Positions 36,930 through 47,400 of a DNA stretch of 64,000 nt are shown here, piece after piece. The position numbers were made by a program, and so were the translations under genes. The notes under the pieces are model-generated. The model saw nothing but the letters and a program-made list of their open reading frames with translations, was not told where the DNA came from and searched no databases. The stretch spans positions 35,501,029 to 35,565,028 of the forward strand of contig NW_022145607.1 of NCBI RefSeq assembly GCF_000002235.5, given 5' to 3'. This stretch comes from Strongylocentrotus purpuratus (lineage: Eukaryota; Echinodermata; Echinoidea; Camarodonta; Strongylocentrotidae). The stretch's first letter is position 1; each line of letters opens with the position of its first letter.

Positions 36930-37600
36930 GGTTATGTTTGTTGGTATATTTGAACAGCCTTCAAAGTTGAAAACGCATTTTGGCCATTATTGCGGATATA
37001 AGCCTTCCGATATGCCAGTTTGAGTCCTATACATATTCAATCTGAAACAATAAGACCCAGACAAAAAGGTTTCTTCATGTAATCTATATGGGAGTAAAAA
37101 GTTAGACCTCATTTTTAAATTGGTGTAGGCCATTAATTATTTAAAATGTCATATGATAGACTAGTTTTACCAGCCTAGCTTCAAAGTTCAATATGCATTT
37201 TGGCCACAATAATCTGTAATGCGCGGAGTTGTACCGATGCTGGCGGGTTAAAGCCGGGGTTGAAGCTCTAAATTCAATCTGAAACAATAAGACCCAGACA
37301 AAAGGTTTCGGCATGTAATCTATATGAGAGGAAAGAGTAAGATCTCAGCTTTAAATTGGTGTAGCCCATTGTTTATTTAAAATGTCATACGATAGTTTTA
37401 ACAGCCTTCAGCAAAGTTGGAAACGCATTTTGGCCATTATTTTCTGTATAGTGCAAATAAGCCTTCCGATATGCCAGTTTGAGCCACATTCAATCTGAAA
37501 CAATAAGACCCAGCCAAAAAAATTTGGTGACCTAGATCTATATGAGAGCAAAAGCGTAAGATATCAGCTTTAAATTGGTGTAGACTAGCCATTTATATTT
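36930..37600. repeat. Tandem repeat of about 230 bp, three copies
   Basis: ttcaatctgaaacaataaga starts at 37036, 37273 and 37499; gcattttggccaYtat and taaattggtgtag recur at matching offsets. Confidence 0.75.
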
Positions 37601-37689
37601 CAATGTTAGGTGGCCGTTACCGTCAGCCGCGACGTGCACAGTTTTTCTTTTCCTATTCGATTGCATCAGGCCGCCTAGGCCAGCTCATT

Positions 37690-37789
37690 ATTGGTGGCAA
37701 GCGCTCTTCAAGTAGCATTTTAGGATGCCCGTATTTCCTTTATTAACATAAATGCCCAGAAGCCAGAGGTGACTCAGCTGAGAGAGCAG
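37690..37789 (+). promoter_or_regulatory. Possible non-coding first exon and promoter
   Basis: A consensus donor CAG/GTAAGT follows 37789, with an inverted CCAAT (attgg) near 37693. It could supply the 5' leader that splices to the ZNF-E exon at 44398, which has an acceptor just before its ATG. Similar donors at 43596 and 43737 are alternatives. Confidence 0.25.
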
Positions 37790-38626
37790 GTAAGTGCAAA
37801 ATAAACGTAGAGTCTACTGTATTCAGCCTCAGTGGCATTAAGTAGAGTTTCTACTCCTGGAAAGGTCCAAGATTGAGCTGCAGCCACAGCTCAGCTCAGC
37901 CAACTTCTTTAGAAGATTTTGCTTCAGCTTCAGTCCCGCTTGCTCAACATCACGTTGGAGCTGGACCGGAGAAGCTAGAAGGGCCTGAGCTGAGCTACAT
38001 GTAGGCCTAGACCGAATTGGGTTCAGACAGAGGCGTATGTGCTCAGCTTATAGTACTGACCATTGACGATCTGGCCAAGGGATTCGAAGAGAAAGGGCAG
38101 ACTTATTTGATACTAGGTCTACTGGACTTCTTCTTTGGATTAAGTTTACCTCCTTCACCATGTTCACAGTACGGTAGTTCATTAGTTGAAGAATCTGATG
38201 ATGTGTGTGTGTGGTGCAATGTAGACCGAAAGCTTCAGTCTCTGAATCTGATATCGACGGTTGTTCCGCTGAGATTGCATCTGGCTCCTCTGACCGCCTC
38301 TATATACATAGACTGAACGGCCTAGGTCTATACTATAGCTGAGTGGAACAAATGGATCGGTTCGGCCGGACCGCGATGAATATGCAACAAGATTTTCACT
38401 CTTTACATCCTCATAAATGCACTTTTGTTGCAATATTACAATAGGATTATTAAAATATAAAAAAATAAACAAATATGGCTTTGACTTACGATAGCTTGCT
38501 AATTTATATCCTAAATTAATGATTAATCCGAGAAAGTCTCGTAGTCGACATGATTCGTTGTCATCCATCTTGGTTTTAGTTGATGAATATTCATTTTTTC
38601 TTTTCGAACGTCCAATAGCTACGTAC
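37790..38626. other. Unassigned; holds a short segment duplicated at 42763
   Basis: The word ctgatatcgacggttg and then gcatctggctcctctgac at 38248-38325 recurs at 42763-42826. An open frame of 99 residues across it has no recognised features. Confidence 0.4.
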
Positions 38627-38635
38627 GAGTCAACC

Positions 38636-39466
38636 TAGACCGAATTTTCCGTCTCTTTCGTTCGTTAGCCTCTTATTGGGGTAGGGTCGGCTCTCTCTTT
38701 AGAGACGGAAACCGTCTATACACATTCCCTTGATAACGCCACGGCCATTTCAGGTCGTAGCGTTTTGCCCCCAAAATCCCCCAAAATGTCATTTTACCTC
38801 ATGCATTGATTATTTAAAATTAGGAGAAGGTTATACTACATCGGTTCCACTTACCAACTTGACTGAAATAATCTGTTTAATGGTCCCTTTTAAAGAAATT
38901 ATGGGTCAAAATCGACATCCATGTTGAAATCTTGCAAGCCGTGTTAAACTCTCGCTGCGCACGGAGTCATCTAAATCAATCTCATCCCTTTTAGTCTACG
39001 CCGAAGGCAAAACGATTATGAAGGAAAAACTGTGATAACGCCATTACGAACGTGTAGATGGCGCACAGTTTTTCCTTCATAATCGTTTTGCCATCGGCGT
39101 AGACTAGAAAGGATGAGATTGATTTAGATGACTCCGTGCGCAGCGAGAGTTTAACACGGCTTGCAAGATTTCAACATGGATGTCGATTTTGACCCATAAT
39201 TTCCTTAAAAGGGACCATTAAACGGATTATTTCAGTCAAGTTGGTAAGTGGAACCGATGTAGTATAACCTTCTCCTAATTTTAAATAATCAATGCATGAG
39301 GTAAAATGACATTTTGGGGGATTTTTGGGGCAAAACGCTACGACCTGAAATGGCCGTGGCGTTATCAAGGGAATGTGTATAGACGGTTTCCGTCTCTAAA
39401 GAGAGAGCCGGCCGACCCTACCCCAATAAGAGGCTAACGAACGAAAGAGACGGAAAATTCGGTCTA
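38636..39466. mobile_element. Long-TIR foldback element with 9-bp target duplication
   Basis: The left arm 38636-39034 and right arm 39064-39466 are almost perfect reverse complements of about 400 bp around a 29-bp loop. The ends are TAGACCG/CGGTCTA. GAGTCAACC flanks both sides (38627-38635, 39467-39475), a 9-bp duplication. No transposase is encoded; each arm carries the same 65-codon open frame facing inward. Duplication length and long TIRs fit Mutator-like elements best, but other families are possible. Confidence 0.85.
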
Positions 39467-39475
39467 GAGTCAACC

Positions 39476-39940
39476 CAGTGATATATGCATATTCATAAAC
39501 CCAATACGAAACGAGTGCTCTGATTGGCCATTTGCTATGTTTTGGTACGTTGACCCGGAAATATATCGGCCGGGTCAGGTCGTAGATTACTAGTTTGAAC
39601 GGATGAACGATACGTTTCACGGTTCGGAGAAAAAAATTGGATAAGTCCGTAAATTTCGCATTTGTATAATAGGTCATCTAAAAATATTTAGTGTAAATAG
39701 GAGAATAATATACCTATTTTATATCTGATTTATAAATCAGAAAATTAGATCTCAATAGTGAAAATCGGGGAAGAAAGTTTCTGTCACAAAGTGGTATGAA
39801 TAGTTGGCCAGATTACCTCCTCGGTGCGAGACCTCTGAAGTACCGTCTGTATATTGGAAATGTCAACAAATGTCAGTTTTATTAAAGAAATGACCCATAT
39901 CAGATGGTTATTTCTCTAGGTGCAATGCTATTAACGTGGT
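39476..39940. other. Intergenic, nothing recognised
   Basis: No coding or repeat signal was seen apart from AT-rich sequence. Confidence 0.4.
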
Positions 39941-39944
39941 GCAA

Positions 39945-40020
39945 GAAAAAGTTCCTGGACTTCAGCAAAGCCTTTGACAAGGTCTCCCACAGATTGCTCC
40001 TACACAAGCTGGAGCACTAG
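39945..40020 (+). pseudogene. LINE RT fragment, part 1
   Basis: Reads FLDFSKAFDKVSHRLLLHKL, the RT palm motif, then stops. Its downstream continuation is at 41641. Confidence 0.7.
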
Positions 40021-41640
40021 TAATAGTCACACATAGGTGCATTGCTAGATCTATATCCTGGCTGTGTATTAAAAGCTGTGCTATTGAATTTCAAACATTT
40101 CAAACACCACTCACAAAACTCAGCTGATTTCACTAAAAATCGGTACTTTAGTGACAATTGATAAGTAAAATACAATTTTTTCAACTTTCCGATGTTAGAA
40201 AGAATAATTTAAAAGTTGAAATTGTGAGTCCACTGTCAAACTTGCCGATCAGCCGCATCGGAATGATTGTGTGCATCTGTGTGTTTAATATGAGTGTATT
40301 GACTATTCATGTGTTCAAATGCTGCCTATATTAACACGTAGTGCAGTGCTAGAGGTCAACCGTCAATACGCATTAGCATTGACTCTCTATGCTTGGCTGG
40401 AGTGGTATTATAGTATGGTGTATGTCACTATGTGGTACAACTCTACTTTGCACGAAGAACTTGCGCATTGAGCGCTGTACAGTGAGTTTACGTGCTCTCA
40501 TTGGCCGATCCGCCCGAGTGGCTTCGAATTTAAGTTCAATGGCAAAGTCAATACGTAATATTATGTCACACAGGCCTTAAATTTCAATATTTTTAGGGCA
40601 AGACCACTTTTCTGTAGGGCACATTCCTATATTACAGCACAAATAGGAAGAATTGGAAAGGGCACAAAAAATCTCCAAGGCCAATGAGAGGGGTATTGAG
40701 GCCAATCAAAGGGGCATCTAAGGCCATGACCTTGGTGGCCTTGGATTAATTTAAGCCCTGGTCACACCACAGAGATTTTGACACGTCCTGCTTTAAACAA
40801 GTGACGCAATTCACACATAACTGACGCACACACGGCATTGCATATAAAGTAGAAAAATCAAGGAACGTCTCAGGAAAAATTCCAGTTTGTATCTTAAATA
40901 TGACGAAAATAGTTAAGTAAAACTTAAAATTAAGTGACATACCTAAGTGAAATACTTCATTGAAAAAATCATAACAAATAGAGGGTTTGACTAAGCTATA
41001 TTAATTTTGGTATACCGTTAAAAAACCCCGGAAAATTGCAAGCTTGCTCCACGCACAAATATCGTATAGCATTGAGTGGATGGAGAACACAGACCTGCCA
41101 ACCAGTACGATTTAGTCATATTTAGTACAATTTTTAGAAGCAAATACGACAGTATGATTTTCCTTAATAATTTTTTTTTTATTTTAAATTATTTTATTTT
41201 AAATTAATATTTTGTGTGTGCGTCCGCCATTTTCAATGGCAAAATGTCAATTCTGTCCTGTAAAGTATCCTACAAGCATCTCACATCGGCAATTTGGGGA
41301 TGTTCATTGGTTCATCGAACACACCAGTCATGACGAAATCATGCATATTTAACCAATGATCAATAAAATAAAATCTTCCTTTAGGTAGAAACTGTAAGAG
41401 GCATTGGTCCGCGTAACAATCTGTGTTTATTTTCAAGAATACAACTTTTGTCAGTAAAATACAACTTTTGGGACTAAAGAATACAGTTTTTGAACTCCAG
41501 AGGTTGGTAGGTCTGAGAACAGAGATGGCCAATCTGAAGGGCCGTGTCGGCTAGGCTAGGCGCCAACTTACGAATATGAGGCTGAGATCGGATGAACGAT
41601 CTGTGGTGCATGAGCTAATTGTAAGCTAAAGTTCTACGTG
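40021..41640. other. 1.6-kb insert between two LINE RT fragments
   Basis: Contains the TIR element at 41100-41516 and otherwise no recognised gene. Short ggccaaRgaggggYat-like words recur near 40680-40720. Confidence 0.45.
41100..41516. mobile_element. Small TIR element, 417 bp
   Basis: Starts CAGACCTGCCAACC and ends GGTTGGTAGGTCTG. AGAACA flanks both sides (41094-41099 and 41517-41522). No ORF of note. A related terminus (ggttggcagctctg) occurs at about 741 and 51681. Confidence 0.6.
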
Positions 41641-42730
41641 CTTCAGGTCAAGGACTTCCTTAGTCAACGAACTCAACAAGTTCTGGTAGACAGCCAAGTC
41701 AGCCCATAGGCAGATGTTACGTCTAGAGTCTTGCAAGGCAGCGTCCTGGGACCACTTCTCTTCCTGGCGCACATTAACGATCTCCCAGAGTGCGTTAAGA
41801 GCTCCACAGCAAGACTATTTGCTGATGGCTGTGCGGTCTACAAGAGAATCACATCACCTGCACTACTTCAGGACGACTAAGATGCCTTGCAGAAGTGGGA
41901 AAGAAAGTGGCTAATGGAGTTCCATCCTTCCAAGTGCCAAGTTGTTTGTATAACAAGCACAAACCTACTCCTTCAACTTACTCCATCCATGGATTGATCC
42001 TTGATGAAGTTCACTCTGCCAAAAGTGTTGAAGGACAAAAAGCTGTCCTTCAACACACATATTGACATCACCACCAAGAAGGCTAACTCCATTCAAGCTC
42101 TTCTCCAACCCAACTTCAACAGCTGTAGCCGCAAGATTAAAGAGGCAACATACAACACCTGGAGTATGCAACAACTGCATGGGACCCACACACTCAACGA
42201 AACATCAAGAAACTAGAGCAGGTCCAAAGAAGCAGCGCAAGATATGTCACCAGCACTTATGACCGCAGATCAAGCGTAACAGCCTTACTGAAGGATCTAC
42301 AATGGCCAACTCTCCAGAGTAGGCGCTGCCAGAGTCGACTTGCTATGCTCTACAGAATCCGCTGGGACCTGGTAGATATCAAGTGGAAACAACATCTCAC
42401 TGAATCTACGTCCATCACAAGAGGTCATGGCTCACGTTTCTGGACTCTGTACTGCAGCTCCCAAGTGTACTTTTCCTCCTTCTTTCACCGCACCAGCAAA
42501 GAATGGAACTCTCTGAAGAAAGACCCAACAAAGTTTGGCTCACACGAGCCTTCAAAGTGGCATTGAAGGATGTCACCGTCTTGCATGCAGGCAAGCTACT
42601 TATTAACTGCACATCACTATACAATGTACATACATTGTACCTGCACCAGAAATCTTGTCTGCGTACTATTGACTGTGCGCGCATCATCCCACAGAGCGTT
42701 ACCTTCATTTCATGAAGCCTGCACTTTTCA
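41641..42730 (+). pseudogene. LINE RT fragment, part 2
   Basis: Reads VKDFLSQRTQQVLVDSQVS, GSVLGPLLFLAHINDLPE, LFADGCAVYK (catalytic FADD changed to FADG), WERKWLMEFHPSKCQV and, after frame changes, SRKIKEATYNT, ARYVTSTYDRRSSV and LYRIRWDLVDI. A coherent but broken CR1-type reverse transcriptase. Confidence 0.75.
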
Positions 42731-42762
42731 GGAAGAAGAAGAAAAAAGAGTCAGTTTTTGAA

Positions 42763-42826
42763 TGATATCGACGGTTCCGCTGAAATTGCATCTGGCTCCT
42801 CTGACCACCTCTATACATAGACTGAA
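42763..42826. repeat. Short duplicate of 38248-38325
   Basis: Same order of atcgacggttccgctga and gcatctggctcctctgac words with small gaps. Confidence 0.6.
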
Positions 42827-42829
42827 GAA

Positions 42830-43850
42830 CGTCCTATGGGTACTGTGAGGGGAGAGTGGCTGAACAGAGATGAGTGAGATGCGATGGGGTTTTTCACTTT
42901 TTACCAGTTCACGTTTTCATCATATCCAATTTGGCTGCAACACTACACTCGATCCTGTTATCTTTAAAATAGAGAGGCCAATACCCGGGCGTAAGGCTTC
43001 TTTGCCTACGATTTGTGCGCTCGTCATCCAAGTCAGATTTTGGCTAGATCCAAACATAGGGTGTCTGAACGATTTTTCAATTTTCCCTTTGTCCCATTAT
43101 GGTTGGATAATTGATTTGTCTATTAAGAAGAACACATTTCAAATTTCAAGACTCACCGATGTCTCTATCAAAAGATACGGTCCACCGAAATCTAGGCAAT
43201 ATTCATCTAATTTTGGTCCAGAATGGACAAAAAATGTGGTACACGCCGAGTTATAATTTTCGCCCAACAGCTGCATTTATAGGCGATATGCAAAAGTAGG
43301 GGAAGGGTATTTTCAAACTTAAATCGTATGTTATCTCTTGGGGCTAGCAAAGAAATAAGCACATCAATATATTCCTTACGACTTGAACTAATTATCCCTC
43401 GGGGGGGGGGGGGGGGGAGTCGATTCTCAAAAGTTTACCACAGAAACAATGTGAAAATCGCCGTTTTGATCAAGATATTTTTAGAGTTCTGAGACGACCC
43501 CCTTTGTAAAAATCTAGGTTACCTGAAATCTGTCTCTGGATTCGATGTTTGTTGTGAGTTTTGTAGACAGCAGCCTGCCCAAACTTTCTGTTATAGGTAA
43601 GTAATAGTATCAAATCTTGGATCTGCCCCTGACTTATGGAAGTTACGCTGAGTAACAATGGGTCGGTGAAATGTTGTGTTAACTTAATCCTGGCAAGTCG
43701 GTCCGAGTAAGAGGGTGTGGACAGCTAATGGTGTAGGTAAGTCAAATATTCATGAGATATGTACTGCTACAGAGATTAACTTACGCCCACTAGCAAGCCA
43801 CCGTCTGAACATACATGTAGCCATAGCATGTTAATAAATAAGCCACTGCT
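42830..43850. other. Intergenic, no gene supported
   Basis: Open frames of 60-130 codons lack recognisable features. Donor-like sites lie at 43596 and 43737, and a G run at 43400. Confidence 0.4.
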
Positions 43851-43869
43851 CATTCTCTTTGTATGTGAG

Positions 43870-44038
43870 AGGTTCATTGCAAGAGGGGTTCAAGAGGACA
43901 TTTTTTTGGGGGGGGGGGGGGCCCAAAATTTTAAAAATTTGACCGATCAACATTCCGTTCCGTTGGGGGGGGGGGTAAGGTCATATTTTTTTAGGTCATC
44001 CATTAGGATTTTAAAAATATTTTTAAAATATTTTTTTT

Positions 44039-44075
<37 letters not shown>

Positions 44076-44335
44076 CTCAAAACTCAAATGGGGGGTTTCC
44101 AGAAAAACATTCAAAAAAACTCAAGGGGGGGGGGGGGGGTTTAACCCCCCCCCCCGGGGTAAGGTCATCCATTAGGATTTTAAAAATATTTTAAAAATAT
44201 TTTTTTTAGTTTAAAAAAAAAGAATAAAAAAAACCCTCAAAACTCAAAAGAGGGGGTTTCCAGAAAAACATACACATAAAAAAAAAAACTCAAGGGAGGG
44301 GGGGGGGTGGGTTTAACCCCAACCCCCCCCCCCCT
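43870..44335. repeat. G-rich tandem duplication, unit of about 180 bp
   Basis: gtaaggtcat...ccattaggattttaaaaata...aaaaccctcaaaactcaaa occurs at about 43975 and again at about 44158, each ending in long G and C runs that could fold into each other. Confidence 0.7.
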
Positions 44336-44397
44336 CCCTCCTGCGTACGTGCCTGCTGGGAAGCATATAGATAATGATGTTTCATATTGTTTCACAG

Positions 44398-44490
44398 ATA
44401 ACATGGCGACGAAGCATGCTTGTTGGACGTCTGCCTCAAGTACAGATGGAGGAGAGGGACCTCTTCAGTCATCACAGGAACATGATGAAG
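44398..44490 (+). CDS. ZNF-E exon 1 (initiator exon)
   Basis: The acceptor ttgtttcacag precedes it and ATG is at 44403-44405 (ataacATGGCG, good Kozak G at +4). It encodes MATKHACWTSASSTDGGE and a Gln/Glu tail, ending in the first base of a split Gly codon before gtatgg. The acceptor implies a non-coding exon upstream. The frame is open upstream too, but only through low-complexity sequence. Confidence 0.6.
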
Positions 44491-47400
44491 GTATGGAGTG
44501 TTTCAATGTGTTGTGCTGTATTTGCTAATGTTTCTGATGACTAATGACAATTGAGTTCAGTATATATTTATATGCTCTTTCTCATCTTATCTTGAAATAA
44601 ATGCCCCAGTGGGTGTGATTTCTTTTGTTTTTTGTTTGTGTTGCTTTGAGACTGAAGTTTGTTTATATTCATGAATCAGAACGTTAAACATTAAAATTTC
44701 AAAGGTGTGAAGAGTAGACCTATTGCAAGTTTGAAAAACTTTAAACACCTTAAAAAGGAGCTGGACCTTATAGATGGTACCTCTAGCTAGAACATGAGTT
44801 GTGCAAAAACAGGAAATTGAGGTGATCCCTTACACCTTTAGATAAAAATAGTTAGGAAGGCTCTCTCTCAAAACGAGAAGAATACCGTAAATAGGCCTAT
44901 AAAGATAATTTAGTCTCTGCACTGATTAAAAAAATTAATATAAAAGATTTATTCAATACACTGAACAAAGTATTGTGATTCATGAATGTTAGGCATGGGC
45001 AATTGAAAATTTAAAGGGAGATTGCTGGCAGTTTCCATGTTCAGAAGGTCATATTTCGCTGACACCAGACTTGACACCAGGCTTGGTGGAAGTACCATTG
45101 ATGGGTGTACAAGTCTTGCATACAGCAAATCGTAGTTCCATCAAAAAATACCCCACCCCTAGTCTTTCAGAGAATGTAAAATATGTAAGATAATGGCTTT
45201 ACCATATAAGGATGGGTGGAATAAGCAGAGCATCACATAAGGCCTGTTGCTGATAAAACTGAAGGTGATTGACAACACTTATTATTGGGTAAATGCCCAA
45301 ATGGTGTCAAATTCCCCAGTGAGAGCCCACTACAATGCATCTCTTATATACAACCTTCATTCTATCACCTTACACATCAAATCATGAAGAAGAAAACAAA
45401 TTAGTAAGATTTATTAAAAACAAGTCGATCCACTTTATTTGCACCAATACAACCCGGCTCTTAACAGATGCTTAATACATAAATATTCAAAAACACAATT
45501 TACATATTCATCAATAACAAAAGTATCCACTTCACTCTGTATTGTAGAAATGATAAGTGTAATGATCAAGAATTTTAATGATTTTTATTTTGACATGTAC
45601 AGGAAACATCAGTATCAAGGAGGAAGGAGAAGTTGGGAAGGAGACGTGTCTTTCCATTCCAGGTTCAAAAGGATTGAGATATGAGGGTCAGCTTGTAACT
45701 CATGATGGTATGCTATAGGTTCTTGAAGGAAAATCAAACATTGAGATATGAGGGTCAGCTTGTAACTCATAACGGTATGCTATAGGTTCTTGAAGGAAAA
45801 TCAAACATTGGGAGATGAGGGTCAGCTTGTAACTCATAACGGTATGCTATAGGTTCTTGAAGGAAAATCAGACATTGGGAGATGAGGGTCAGCTTGTAAC
45901 TCATAACGGTATGCTATAGGTTCTTGAAGGAAAATCAAACATTGAGATATGAGGGTCAGCTTGTAACTCATGGGGGTATGCTATAGGTTCTTGAAGGAAA
46001 ATCAAACATTGAGATATGAGGGTCAGCTTGTAACTCATAACGGTATGCTATAGGTTCTTGAAGGAAAATCAAACATTGGGAGATGAGGGTCAGCTTGTAA
46101 ACTCATAACGGTATGCTATAGGTTCTTGAAGGAAAATCAAACATTGAGATATGAGGGTCAGCTTGTAACTCATAACGGTATGCTATAGGTTCTTGAAGGA
46201 AAATCAAACATTGGGAGATGAGGGTCAGCTTGTAACTCATAACGGTATGCTATAGGTTCTTGAAGGAAAATCAAACATTGGGAGATGAGGGTCAGCTTGT
46301 AACTCATGGGGGTATGCTATAGGTTCTTGAAGGAAAATCAAACATTGAGATATGAGGGTCAGCTTGTAACTCATGGGGGTATGCTATAGGTTCTTGAAGG
46401 AAAATCAAACATTGAGATATGATGGTCAGCTTGTAACTCATAACGGTATGCTATAGGTTCTTGAAGGAAAATCAAACATTGGGAGATGAGGGTCAGCTTG
46501 TAACTCATGATGGTATGCTATAGGTTCTTGAAGGAAAATCTAACAATAATAGCAAATTGCTCTGAGAGAAAGCAAAAAAATTGGATAATAGGATTGGTGA
46601 AAGTTAGAACAACATCGTACAAGAAATTTGAAAGTTATGAGTGTTTAAAGTATGATATCACTAAGTCAAAGCAAATCTCAAAATTGGGCTATTTGATTTG
46701 ACTTTAGTGCACTAATACAAATATATTTTGTATAATATAATATTAAAGGTTTTCTAAAAAAAAAAGACACTCCCAAGTCATATGTTTTGAAAAATTGATG
46801 TTTTAGTCATTTTGTGTGTTGGAACAAATGGGATAGTTGTCCAGCAGTTCATCATAGTGACTTTACAAATTCAGCCTATTTGAAGTGCCTATGCATATGT
46901 TTACAAATTACAACTTTCGATAATGCATTATCATAACTTTCTTATTTTGTTTCCAATTTCTTCCAAACTTTCACCCGTCTGCTTCTCAGATTTGTCTACT
47001 TTCTTTTAGAGTAATTTGCTATCAGGGTTGAGTATCACTTAAAAGGAAAATCAAACCTTAAATCGTTTGAACCCACTAAAAACTGCTTGCAAAGTCCAAT
47101 AAAATTTTAAAAAAATGAAAATATCCATATAGATCTAATTGCATACATTTATAGATCTATGTCCTTCAATGTTCTTTTCCCTCTGTTTCATTACCATGAC
47201 ATTCATTCTTGGGAGTTATTGGCATATCTTATTTTATTTTGCTATAAAATTCATTCCTCTCTTTATAGCCAATAATAAGTAACCAGATTAAATTTTACTT
47301 CTCAAATGATATAAAAATATATTTAATGTGTTCATAACAGGCCTGGTCTTCACCATCAAACAAGAAGTTGACACTGACATGTTTGAATCCCTCTCAAGTA

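Noticed and set aside
38730..38927. 65-codon frame repeated inverted at 39171-39368
   Set aside because: Its duplication follows from the foldback arms and it has no recognisable domain.
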